64,000 nucleotides of DNA from Nitrospira sp. (GTDB taxonomy: Bacteria > Nitrospirota > Nitrospiria > Nitrospirales > Nitrospiraceae), in assembly GCA_030692565.1 (NCBI GenBank), contig JAUYAO010000045.1, positions 1 through 64,000 on the forward strand, written 5' to 3'. Shown piece by piece: positions 1-7,871 of this stretch. The position numbers and the translations under genes were made by a program. How positions within the stretch are numbered: the stretch's first letter is position 1; every line of letters starts with the position of its first letter. The notes below the pieces were generated by a model. It worked only from the letters and a program-made list of their open reading frames with translations, made no database searches and was not told the DNA's origin.

Positions 1-294
1 GATCCCAAAGCCAAGCTCGTCGCGATTGAGTATTTCGTGTCAAAAGACCTGACCAGAAAGTTGCCTGCCATTCAGTGGCACCGTCATTTCCACGATCACA
101 AGGTCGAGATTGCCACGGGCCGCGTGCAGATTCTCGACATGCCGGCCGATCAAGCCGCGAAGGTGGCCGAAGTGGCCGCCGGAACGGACGGCGTGATCTA
201 TCACTTGTGGCAGCATGGGCAGGAATTCCCGGACGGCACGGTGAGCTTCCCGCAGTCACTCGGGCACAAGTTCCCCGGCCATTCTGACAAGTAG
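1..294 (+). CDS. DUF1264-family protein, 5'-truncated by window edge
   Basis: The frame is open from base 1 (97 visible codons), so the true start lies upstream of the window. The segment IEYFVSKDL followed by the WHRHFHDHKVE region and a later YHLWQHG matches the C-terminal half of the DUF1264 family (related to plant oil-body-associated proteins), whose biochemical role is unknown. The histidine-rich middle (WHRHFHDH) is conserved in the family. An internal ATG would give a shorter product but would cut through the domain. Family assignment comes from recognition of the pattern, not a search. Confidence 0.7.
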   Translation, partial: DPKAKLVAIEYFVSKDLTRKLPAIQWHRHFHDHKVEIATGRVQILDMPADQAAKVAEVAAGTDGVIYHLWQHGQEFPDGTVSFPQSLGHKFPGHSDK

Positions 295-648
295 ACGATC
301 GTGAAGGGGCCAGCTCCGTCTTTGTTGATGTGGGCTGGCCTTGGCTGGTGCCTGGATTCGTCAGTCTCCCGAGCAACTTCACCGACAAAATGTGGCCAGC
401 CATCTGAACAGATGTGATCCTATCTGGATGCTCAAGAATGGGCGTCCAGGGATCGAGATCGCCTCGTTTCTTTCGGGCGTTCTTCTTCAAACAGCGGAGT
501 GACGCCACCTGCTTTCTGTGCGCTCATTTGCGGAATCGCACAGAGGCTTGCTGTGCCGCCTCATTGTCTCGATTGATGGCTCAAGTGTTCTTTGCGGGGA
601 GCCGATCAGGAGGGTACTCATTGATCGAGGTCCTTACACCGGAGGCAC
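295..648. other. Intergenic gap of 354 bases
   Basis: No convincing gene was seen. An open frame begins at 414, but it overlaps the CZB gene in another frame, lacks a ribosome-binding site and has shuffled, Cys/Arg-rich composition, so I treat it as spurious. The promoter of the CZB gene should lie here, but I cannot pick one with confidence. Confidence 0.5.
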
Positions 649-1011
649 ATGATGACACGCAACGAGGCGATCACGGCGGCGATTGGGGCGCACGGGAAGT
701 GGAAAACGAAGTTTCGCGAATTTATGGACGGAAAGTTAGAGCTTGATGCTCCTACAGTCCTGAAAAATAATGCCTGCGATTTTGGCAAATGGCTCGAAGG
801 TGAGGGAACGCAGGCCCTAGCTGCCGGGGACTATCAACAGATTCATCGCCTGCACACGGAGTTCCACCGTGTGGCCGCGTCCGTCATCACGATGAAAAAG
901 TCCGGCGACGTCCTCGGCGCAGAGAAAGCCCTATCGCTTGCCGGGATATTCACCGAGGCGAGCGGATCATTGACCAGAGTAATGATGGATGTCTCGAAAC
1001 GCGCGGCCTAG
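649..1011 (+). CDS. Stand-alone CZB (chemoreceptor zinc-binding) domain protein
   Basis: This 120-residue protein is essentially one CZB domain. It shows an N-terminal HGKWK, then a central Cys in the CDFGKWLEG motif, then HRLHTEFH; these His and Cys residues are the expected zinc ligands of the CZB fold. CZB domains are usually attached to chemoreceptors or diguanylate cyclases and sense zinc or hypochlorite; here no signalling domain is fused, so it may act in trans. The start at 649 follows GGAGG at 641-645. A second ATG directly follows. No signal peptide is visible, so it is cytoplasmic. Confidence 0.85.
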   Translation: MMTRNEAITAAIGAHGKWKTKFREFMDGKLELDAPTVLKNNACDFGKWLEGEGTQALAAGDYQQIHRLHTEFHRVAASVITMKKSGDVLGAEKALSLAGIFTEASGSLTRVMMDVSKRAA

Positions 1012-1083
1012 ATTGTTCGTGTCACACCGCGTGGCGCACTTCTGGGCTCCCGCTCATTCCTCCTCCTGGTTGGGCACTCTGAC

Positions 1084-2151
1084 ATGAATGGTTGCCTATG
1101 CGGTGGTTCGGCCACTATGATCGCTCATGCGCGAGAAGCCCTGCGGGCCGGTGCATTCCATTTGTCCGTAGTTGTGTGGTGTGGAGCGGCGACTATCGCA
1201 GTGGGCTTCTCGCCACCGGTTCACGCCGAGTGGTCCGCGATTGCGGAGCAGAAAACCAGTTACACCACCGATGCCTTTCAGTTTTCCTCCGCCCGCCGGC
1301 TCCGGTTCAGCGAGGATCCTTCTCAACCCACGGTCGTGTCCACCGAGAAACCGGAGGATGTTATTTGGGAGCCGAGCCTGGAGGTTCGGCGCGGAGTTTC
1401 AAATGGGCTGGGAAAGAATGAGCTTTCCTTCAAAGCGCACGGCGCGATTTTTACCAATAATCCAGTCTTTAACCATGGAGATTACCGCATACAAGACCGG
1501 CAATGGCTGAACGACGACACCTCTGTGCTCCTGCGCTATCGCTATGTGCCAAACCTGTTTCTGGGTCCCAATTTTGAGCGGCGCACCGGCACACGATCGA
1601 TTCAAGAGGAGCGGTTGAGTTCTCACCATTGGCGAGCCGAAGTCGAACGGAACTTGAGTGAAACCGTGACGGCAACCTTGATCGGCCGTTATGGACTCCG
1701 GCTCTTTAATGCGGCGTTTGCGGAACGGGATACGCAGTTCTACACGGCTGGATCGCGCCTTGTTTTTCGGGCCGTGAGCTGGATGACCGGCACGCTGTCC
1801 TATTCCTACGAACGTGGCCTGGCCGATGGCCATGAAGAGACGCAATTCAAAGACGACGTTTCCTACTACCTCCATATGGTGTCGCTGGAGATGCTGTTCC
1901 GCCTCACGCCACGGCTGGATCTGGATTTGTCCTATGTGCATCTGCGGAAGACGTTTACGAGCGGCCTCGCCGGAGATACGCATCTGGGCCGATTCGATCA
2001 GACCAATCAAGGGATGGCGGAACTGCGTTTCCAGGTGACTCCCGCGGCGACGGCGCTGCTTTCCTTTCAACATGGCCGCCGAATCTCGACAAACAGTCTG
2101 AGGGATTTTCAGGACTCGATTGTCTCGATCGGCGGGCAGTACCGGTTTTGA
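1084..2151 (+). CDS. Outer-membrane beta-barrel protein
   Basis: This is a 355-residue exported protein of unknown substrate. A hydrophobic signal region (about residues 25-48, ending VHA) is followed by many alternating amphipathic strands, for example LSFKAHGAIF, VLLRYRYVPN and LDLDLSYVHLR. The chain ends in GGQYRF; a terminal aromatic Phe is the recognition signal for BamA-dependent insertion. About 300 mature residues would give 12 to 16 strands. No porin subfamily is recognisable. Upstream in-frame start codons are possible because the N-region is long; the ATG at 1117 (MIAHAR) is an alternative start. Confidence 0.75.
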   Translation: MNGCLCGGSATMIAHAREALRAGAFHLSVVVWCGAATIAVGFSPPVHAEWSAIAEQKTSYTTDAFQFSSARRLRFSEDPSQPTVVSTEKPEDVIWEPSLEVRRGVSNGLGKNELSFKAHGAIFTNNPVFNHGDYRIQDRQWLNDDTSVLLRYRYVPNLFLGPNFERRTGTRSIQEERLSSHHWRAEVERNLSETVTATLIGRYGLRLFNAAFAERDTQFYTAGSRLVFRAVSWMTGTLSYSYERGLADGHEETQFKDDVSYYLHMVSLEMLFRLTPRLDLDLSYVHLRKTFTSGLAGDTHLGRFDQTNQGMAELRFQVTPAATALLSFQHGRRISTNSLRDFQDSIVSIGGQYRF

Positions 2152-2442
2152 GCTGCGACATCGCGATCGCAGGGACGTGCGCCTCCTCGATTCTTTCCCC
2201 GAATCCGCTTGCAATGTTGGCGTGCTGAGCACGGCAGGGTTGGCCCCTCCGGAGAGGAAATGGAAATCGTCTCTCCAGGCTGAACCTCCAGCCTCTTATC
2301 GGGATGCGCGGCAAGCGCATCGTCGCCGGCATCGACCCGGTCATGGGGCAGGCGGGACCCCGCGAAAGTGAGGCGCGGTCATCCGGTTGAATCGTTTTCT
2401 TAATTGGGCGCTCTCACACCGCATAACCAAGGAGACTATACT

Positions 2443-2664
2443 ATGGCCTGTAATGTTGATGGGATCGAGCGGCCTGTTCGTATCGTCGCGGGTATCGTGT
2501 TGCTCGGGATCGGCGCCTTTGCCGGGGTGCCACCGGCAGGGGCCGGTATTGTGTTGCTTGTTGGAACAGTCATGTTGGTCACGGGCGCGATCGGCTTCTG
2601 CCCGGTCTGGACCCTGTTGGGAATCAATACCTGTCCGACGGGGAGCGAGAACCGTAAAAAGTGA
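2443..2664 (+). CDS. DUF2892 (YgaP-like) small membrane protein, copy 1
   Basis: 73 residues with two hydrophobic helices (about residues 16-35 and 38-58) after the conserved start MACNVDGIERPVRI. The end ...GFCPVWTLLGINTC carries two Cys residues typical of this inner-membrane family, whose function is unknown. The ATG at 2443 is chosen over the TTG at 2404 because AAGGAG lies at 2429-2434. It has a close paralog at 34261; both lie beside a monoheme cytochrome gene of the same family. Confidence 0.8.
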   Translation: MACNVDGIERPVRIVAGIVLLGIGAFAGVPPAGAGIVLLVGTVMLVTGAIGFCPVWTLLGINTCPTGSENRKK

Positions 2665-2855
2665 AGCAGGGAAAACTGAGAAATGTGAGACTTGCGAACA
2701 ACGATTCATGCGTCACGTTTCACGAAGGTATGGGTCCGAATCAGCCGCCACGATCGACTTGTCCCCTCTCCCGTAAGCGTATGCTAGAATCTCGGCTGCC
2801 GATCGAGAGCGACGTTGGGAGTAGTGATTATGCCGATGGAGAGGAGGAACGCTTC

Positions 2856-3206
2856 ATGATGCCGCGATACTGGTTGACGATGTTTGTTCTCTGTCTAATG
2901 GTTGGTCTGCCCTACGCGTCGGGGTACGCGGCCTCGGGCGATCCCACGAAAGGGAAAGATATCTATGGAAAGCACTGTCTGGCCTGTCATGGGCCGCAGG
3001 GGAAGGGCGATGGGCCGACGGGCAAAGCGATCGTGCCTCCGGCGGCCGATTTCACAAGCGCGAGGAGCAAGAGAAAATCCCCCACGGAGTTGCTGAAGGT
3101 GATTGAAGAGGGCAGGGCGAATACGGCCATGGGTGCCTGGACGCGGCAACTCTCAGATGAGGAGATCCAGCACGTCTTGGCCTACGTGCTCGAGTTTCGG
3201 AAATAG
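2856..3206 (+). CDS. Monoheme cytochrome c, class I (small family, copy 1)
   Basis: 116-residue periplasmic electron carrier. A signal peptide (residues 1-26, ending GYAA) precedes the heme motif CLACH at 41-45, a GKGDGP loop and a probable axial Met92 in NTAMGAW, then the C-terminal helix ending VLAYVLEFRK. The open frame extends upstream to 2661, but the start at 2856 has GAGGAGG in front and gives a proper signal peptide. At least four other genes in this window (24317, 33807, 43448, 53634) encode the same design, so this is an expanded family. Partner unknown. Confidence 0.9.
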   Translation: MMPRYWLTMFVLCLMVGLPYASGYAASGDPTKGKDIYGKHCLACHGPQGKGDGPTGKAIVPPAADFTSARSKRKSPTELLKVIEEGRANTAMGAWTRQLSDEEIQHVLAYVLEFRK

Positions 3207-3323
3207 TACAGTTTCGGAAGAACACAGGTGGTGGGAGTCAAGGGGGGCGGGGGTGAATCCGGAGAACGCCTGCAGACAGGATTCACTTTCATTTATTGTC
3301 CGCAGGCAAAAGGAGACAGTGTG

Positions 3324-3935
3324 ATGATCGAATTGAGTGGGCGAGGAAGACTTGTAATGGTGATGGGTACGCTGGCGATGCTTGCATTCGGTTGGATGGT
3401 GAGCCCAGTGGTTGTGTCGGCGGAAGACGCCAATGAACAGGCGAAGGCCAGTCTCCAGAAGGCGCACGATCAACTTGAACTCGCCATTGAGCAGACCGAG
3501 AAAGCCCTTGGACCGCATCGCAAAGGGAGCGGCTGGGTTCGGGCTCATATGCAGCGTGTGCTCAATGTGTTGGGCGGGGCACAGTCCCCGGACTACTTCG
3601 ATCATTTCCAGCCACCCGCTACCGAAAAGATCGGCAATCCAGGCGATGGCCACGGGGCGTTGATGTATCTGGAGGAGGCACAAGAGGCACTCAAAGCAGG
3701 CAATGCTCCGGCAGCAGTTCAGGAAGCGGTGAACCATGCGATCACGCATGTGTCTGCGGCGGTGGAATATGCGCACGAATCGGTCCATGGCACCGGCATT
3801 AAGCAGACTCATGAGAGTGCCGCCAAGGTTGCGGCGTTGCTTGTCGCAGCGCACGGAAAGGGCGATGCCGATTCTCCCGTCACCGGCACCCTGGCCTATG
3901 CGATGAAACAGGTGGGGTTGAAGATGTCGAAGTAA
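3324..3935 (+). CDS. Exported helical protein of unknown function, paralog A
   Basis: 203 residues: a signal peptide ending VVVSA (about residue 32), then an all-helical, charged protein with repeated KAHDQLELAIEQTEKAL-like heptads and dispersed His residues (HDQ, PHRKG, AHMQR, HAITH, HESVH). The spacing of His resembles small metal-binding proteins such as SmbP of nitrifiers, but I cannot confirm homology. A paralog of exactly the same length lies at 44953 and shares the order AH-QLE-AI, GxGW-RA, NPGDG and YLxEAxxA. GTG at 3321 precedes the ATG; AAAAGGAG lies at 3308-3315. Stem-loop follows at 3957. Confidence 0.6.
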   Translation: MIELSGRGRLVMVMGTLAMLAFGWMVSPVVVSAEDANEQAKASLQKAHDQLELAIEQTEKALGPHRKGSGWVRAHMQRVLNVLGGAQSPDYFDHFQPPATEKIGNPGDGHGALMYLEEAQEALKAGNAPAAVQEAVNHAITHVSAAVEYAHESVHGTGIKQTHESAAKVAALLVAAHGKGDADSPVTGTLAYAMKQVGLKMSK

Positions 3936-3956
3936 GTCATCGAAGCATCGGGACCC

Positions 3957-3985
3957 GCTCTGGCTGTGCAAGCGACAGCCAGAGC
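3957..3985 (+). terminator. Perfect stem-loop between the helical protein gene and SQR
   Basis: GCTCTGGCTGT (3957-3967) pairs perfectly with ACAGCCAGAGC (3975-3985) across a 7-base loop. A short T-rich stretch (TATTTT) follows about 10 bases later, so this could be a weak intrinsic terminator or an RNA-stabilising hairpin ahead of the SQR gene. Confidence 0.55.
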
Positions 3986-4021
3986 ACGTTGCCTATTTTG
4001 CGGTCTCCTGGGGAGGGATGT

Positions 4022-5269
4022 ATGGCACGTATTGTCATTATCGGGGCATCGATCGGCGGATTGCCGGCGGCCTATGAGGCGCGGGCGCTCTTCGCGAAGA
4101 AGCACAAGGTCACAGTCATCTCCAATGTCGAGTCCTTTCATTTCGTGCCGTCGAATCCCTGGGTGGCTGTCGGGTGGCGGACGAGGAAGGATATCAGCTT
4201 TGCGTTGGGACCGGTGTTGGAGAAAAAGGGTATCGAGTATATCCATGCCATGGCGGACCGGATCGAACCGGAGCAGAATCGGGTGGTCACGTCAAAGGGC
4301 GAGGTGCCGTACGATTACCTGATCATCGCGACGGGGCCCAAGCTGAATTTCGGCGCGGTTCCAGGGCTCGGCCCCAGTGGCTATACCCAATCCATCTGCA
4401 ATGTAGACCATGCCGAGCAGGCCTGGGGCTCGTACCAGGCCTTCCTTAAAAATCCCGGTCCCATCGTCGTCGGGGCGGCTCAGGGTGCGTCCTGCTTCGG
4501 ACCGGCCTATGAGATGGCGTTCATCCTCGACACCGACCTCCGGAAAAAGAAGCTCCGGAAGAAAGTGCCGATCTATTTCGTCACGCCGGAGCCCTATGTC
4601 GGCCATATGGGATTGGCCGGGGTGGGAGCTTCGCGCCGCCTCATGGAGGACGAGTTCGCCGAACATTCCATCAAGCCGATTCCGAATAGTTCGATCAAAG
4701 AGGTTCAGCCCGGCAAGGTGCTGTTGGAAGACGGGCAGGAGATTCCGTTCCGCTATTCCATGTTCATCCCGCCCTTTGCGGGGGTGGACGCGGTGGCGAG
4801 TACACCAGGCCTGTGCAATCCCAAGGGGTTCGTGAACATCGATGCCTATCAGGCCAACCCCAAGTACAAGAATATTTATTCAGTCGGCGTCTGCGTGGCG
4901 ATTCCACCGGTCGAAGTGACCCCCATTCCGACCGGCGCACCCAAGACCGGCTACATGATTGAATCGATGGTCTCCGCCGCGGTCCACAACATCAAGGCCG
5001 ACATGGAGAACGATCCCAAGCGCGATACGGCCACCTGGAATGCGATCTGTCTGGCCGACATGGGGGACACGGGCGTCGCGTTCGTGGCCTTGCCGCAGAT
5101 GGCGCCGAGAAATGTGACCTGGGCGAAGAAGGGCAAGTGGGTCCATCTGGCCAAGATCGGGTTGGAGAAGTATTTTCTCCATAAGATGAAGCGCGGGATC
5201 AGCGAGCCGTACTATGAGAAAGTGATTCTGAAGGCGCTGGGTATAGAAAAGCTGGATAGGCCGGTATGA
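4022..5269 (+). CDS. sqr: Sulfide:quinone oxidoreductase
   Basis: 415-residue FAD enzyme oxidising sulfide to polysulfide and reducing membrane quinone. The N-terminal FAD-binding motif IVIIGASIGG is at residues 4-13. Three cysteines match those required in characterised SQRs: Cys126 (SICN), Cys158 (ASCFGPAYE) and Cys343 (AICLAD). YMIESMV and a basic amphipathic C-terminus (YFLHKMKRG) fit membrane attachment. The start at 4022 is preceded by GGGAGG. A flavocytochrome c sulfide dehydrogenase flavoprotein is less likely because no signal peptide is present. Electrons would enter the quinone pool and the bc-type complex encoded nearby at 7217-9197. Confidence 0.88.
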   Translation: MARIVIIGASIGGLPAAYEARALFAKKHKVTVISNVESFHFVPSNPWVAVGWRTRKDISFALGPVLEKKGIEYIHAMADRIEPEQNRVVTSKGEVPYDYLIIATGPKLNFGAVPGLGPSGYTQSICNVDHAEQAWGSYQAFLKNPGPIVVGAAQGASCFGPAYEMAFILDTDLRKKKLRKKVPIYFVTPEPYVGHMGLAGVGASRRLMEDEFAEHSIKPIPNSSIKEVQPGKVLLEDGQEIPFRYSMFIPPFAGVDAVASTPGLCNPKGFVNIDAYQANPKYKNIYSVGVCVAIPPVEVTPIPTGAPKTGYMIESMVSAAVHNIKADMENDPKRDTATWNAICLADMGDTGVAFVALPQMAPRNVTWAKKGKWVHLAKIGLEKYFLHKMKRGISEPYYEKVILKALGIEKLDRPV

Positions 5270-5345
5270 ATATGATTGCTGTGCTCCCTGGCTCAGGGGG
5301 TGCCGGCAGGGAGCGTGATCGGACGAAAGTGAAAGACCGTGACGC

Positions 5346-6377
5346 ATGACAGACACGCCTCGCTTGTCGGACCCTACGCGGCATCTGGTGCTGGCGGTGC
5401 TGGCCGTGCTGGCGGTCATCGCATCGGGGACGCTCGGCTACATCCTGATCGAAGGCTGGTCCGCGTTCGACGCGTTCTACATGACGGTGACGACCGTCAC
5501 GACGGTCGGGTATCAGGAGATCCATCCGCTGTCGCCGGCCGGGCGGTCCTTCACGATCGTCCTGATCATCAGCGGGGTCGGAACGCTTTTCTATGTGTTG
5601 GGCAACATCGCGCGGCTCTTGCTGGAAGGGGAGCTGAGAGCGATTTTCGGGCGGTATCGGACTGAGGGGAAAATGAAGACGGTGACGAATCATTACATTG
5701 TGTGCGGATACGGCCGCATGGGGAAGCGGATCTGTAAGGAGCTCCGCGCGAAACCGCTGCCGTTCATCGTCATCGACAAAAATCCAGACGTGATTGCCGC
5801 GTTGCAGCGAGAAGGCTTCATGGCTGTGGAAGGCGATGCCACACAGGATGAGGTCTTGATCCGGGCGGGGATTGAACGGGCCAAAGGTGTCGTGGCGGTC
5901 GTGACTACGGATACGGAGAACCTCTACATTGTCCTGACGGCCAGGGGGCTGAACAAAGATCTCTATATCGTCGCGCGCGCCGGCGACGAGGGATCAGAGC
6001 ACAAACTGATGCGGGCCGGCGCAAACCGCGTGTCGTCGCCCTATCACATCGGCGGGCTGCAGATGGCGCAAGCGTTGATTCGTCCCGCGGTGATGGATTT
6101 TCTTGAGCTGGCGACACAGAGCGAGCATCTGGATCTTCAGATGGAAGAGCTGACCGTCGAACAGGGTTCACGTTTCAATGGCCGGAGCCCCTGCGATTGC
6201 GGATTGGCCGAGGATCGAGGGCTGGTCTTGATTGCGGTCAAACGCGCATCCGGTCATCTTGAGTTCAATCCCGGTCCCAAGGTTTTGCTGGCCGAGGGCG
6301 ACAAATTGATTGTCTTGGGTCAGCCGGAAAGTTTGAAGCGCCTTGAAGCCGTCATCAAATCACATGCGGTGGTCTAG
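5346..6377 (+). CDS. Potassium channel subunit with RCK (TrkA-N/TrkA-C) domains
   Basis: 343 residues. Two transmembrane helices (about 14-36 and 70-92) flank a pore helix and selectivity filter reading TVGYQE rather than the usual TVGYGD/E. A cytoplasmic RCK-N domain begins YIVCGYGRMGKRI (Rossmann GxGxxG, NAD or ATP binding) near residue 118, with an acidic DKNPD at the end of beta-2; an RCK-C domain occupies the last 90 residues. This is the MthK/Kch plan, a ligand-gated K+ channel. The Gln in the filter is unusual. It lies between SQR and the TauE-like gene. Confidence 0.85.
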   Translation: MTDTPRLSDPTRHLVLAVLAVLAVIASGTLGYILIEGWSAFDAFYMTVTTVTTVGYQEIHPLSPAGRSFTIVLIISGVGTLFYVLGNIARLLLEGELRAIFGRYRTEGKMKTVTNHYIVCGYGRMGKRICKELRAKPLPFIVIDKNPDVIAALQREGFMAVEGDATQDEVLIRAGIERAKGVVAVVTTDTENLYIVLTARGLNKDLYIVARAGDEGSEHKLMRAGANRVSSPYHIGGLQMAQALIRPAVMDFLELATQSEHLDLQMEELTVEQGSRFNGRSPCDCGLAEDRGLVLIAVKRASGHLEFNPGPKVLLAEGDKLIVLGQPESLKRLEAVIKSHAVV

Positions 6378-6416
6378 CGGTATCGTGAGCCGCATGAGCG
6401 TAAAAAGAAGCCACGC

Positions 6417-7220
6417 ATGACGGGCGGAGAGCCAACGGTCCTTGCTGTCGCGGTGGGAAGCCTGGTGGGGCTCTCGCTGGGCGTGACGGGGAGCGGCGGA
6501 TCGCTGATCGCGATTCCTCTCCTCGTCTATGTGCTCGGGACGAGCGTGCAGGAAGCCGTGAGCCTTTCGCTCGCGCTCGTTGCCGCCGCTGCTGGCATCG
6601 GGGCTATCGAATCCTTTCAGTCGGGCCTCGTCAAGGTGAAGGCGGCGCTCCTGTTGAGCGGGGCCGGGATGCTCGGCGGGTGGGTGGGAGCCGCAGGGCA
6701 CCGGCTGGTGCGGGAGGAAATCACGCTCCTGCTCTTCGGCGTGTTGATGATCGTGGCAGCCGGGCAGATGTGGTGGCGTACGACATTGCGGGACGATCCT
6801 GAGGAGCGTAGCATGTGTGCGGATCTGTTTCCGCGGACCTGTTGGGTGAAAGTGAGCGGAATTGGACTGGTGGTCGGGCTGTTGACCGGATTCTTCGGGG
6901 TGGGGGGAGGGTTTGTGATAGTGCCGGCGCTGACCCTGCTGCTCGGATTTCCGATGCGGGTGGCGGTGGGGACCTCCCTGCTGATCATTACGCTCATTGC
7001 GTTGGCTGGCGTCGCCGCGCATGTCCGTCTGGCTCCCTTGGATCTGGGCGTCCTCTCGGTCTTGATCGTCGGAGCCATCATCGGAATGTTGGCAGGGAGA
7101 CAGGTGAGTCGCGCCCTCTCCCCCAAGTTCTTAACCAGAGCGTTTGCTGTCGTCGCCTGGGCGGTCGCGGTGATCCTCATCGGCCATAATCTCTGGAAGA
7201 TCAATGGAGGACTATTGTGA
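6417..7220 (+). CDS. TauE/SafE-family membrane permease
   Basis: 267 residues with about eight transmembrane helices in two repeats. Each half carries the family motif: GVTGSGGSLIAIPLL near residue 23 and GFFGVGGGFVIVPAL near residue 159. TauE/SafE proteins are proposed exporters of sulfite, sulfoacetate or related organosulfur anions. Its position between SQR and the respiratory genes makes sulfite or another sulfur anion a plausible substrate, but the family is broad. Its stop codon (TGA 7218-7220) overlaps the GTG start of the Rieske gene, so the two are translationally coupled. Confidence 0.82.
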   Translation: MTGGEPTVLAVAVGSLVGLSLGVTGSGGSLIAIPLLVYVLGTSVQEAVSLSLALVAAAAGIGAIESFQSGLVKVKAALLLSGAGMLGGWVGAAGHRLVREEITLLLFGVLMIVAAGQMWWRTTLRDDPEERSMCADLFPRTCWVKVSGIGLVVGLLTGFFGVGGGFVIVPALTLLLGFPMRVAVGTSLLIITLIALAGVAAHVRLAPLDLGVLSVLIVGAIIGMLAGRQVSRALSPKFLTRAFAVVAWAVAVILIGHNLWKINGGLL

Positions 7221-7762
7221 GCGAGCACCAGAGGGGCGGTGAAGCGGGAGGGGCCCATACACCTGTCGGGACGCGGCGGACATTTTTCGGCTGGGTCACA
7301 AAGGTGGCGGCCGGTCTGATCGGGCTTGGACTGGCGATTCCGCTGGCCGGCTATGTCATTTCTCCGGCCTTGAAGCGGAGGGCGCGCCCCTGGGTGGATG
7401 TCGGCAGCCTGGAGGACGTGCCGCTCGGCGATCCCAAACAACTCGATCATGTCACGACGATTCAGGACGGGTATTTGAAGAGCCAATCACAGAAGGCGGT
7501 CTGGGCGGTCAAGCAACCGGACGGACAGGTCAGAGTATTCTCTCCGATGTGCACCCATCTCGGCTGCGGCTATCGTTGGGATGGCGAGGAGAAGCAGTTC
7601 AAGTGTCCGTGCCACGGCAGCGTATTCGACATCGAAGGCAAGGTGGTGGCAGGGCCTGCGCCGCGTCCGCTCGATCTCTTGCCCTCCAAGGTCGAGAACG
7701 GCCGTCTCCTTGTGGTCTTCAAGGAATTCAAGCCCGGAACCCGGGATGTCGTGGAGCTCTAA
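7217..7762 (+). CDS. petA: Rieske [2Fe-2S] protein of a bc-type quinol oxidoreductase
   Basis: 181 residues. An N-terminal signal-anchor helix (about 26-48) is preceded by RRTFFGW, a Tat-like sequence. The cluster ligands are Cys112 and His114 (CTHLGC) and Cys130 and His133 (CPCHGS); Cys117 and Cys132 would form the stabilising disulfide. The protein transfers electrons from quinol at the cytochrome b site to a c-type heme, on the periplasmic face. The GTG start overlaps the preceding stop codon. The cytochrome b/c gene follows after about 109 bases. I use petA in the sense of Rieske subunit. Confidence 0.92.
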   Translation: MSEHQRGGEAGGAHTPVGTRRTFFGWVTKVAAGLIGLGLAIPLAGYVISPALKRRARPWVDVGSLEDVPLGDPKQLDHVTTIQDGYLKSQSQKAVWAVKQPDGQVRVFSPMCTHLGCGYRWDGEEKQFKCPCHGSVFDIEGKVVAGPAPRPLDLLPSKVENGRLLVVFKEFKPGTRDVVEL

Positions 7763-7871
7763 TTGCGCCGGAACGGCGGGCTCGAGCGAAGTGGGTGAAA
7801 CGTAGCGGATGCTTTTCTCGCGAGTCTGGCTTGTCGCGCTCCGCTCGCGAACGAAGAAACAGGAAGGTGAC

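Noticed and set aside
414-746. 110-codon + frame before the CZB gene
   Set aside because: Overlaps CZB in another frame, no ribosome-binding site and unlikely composition.
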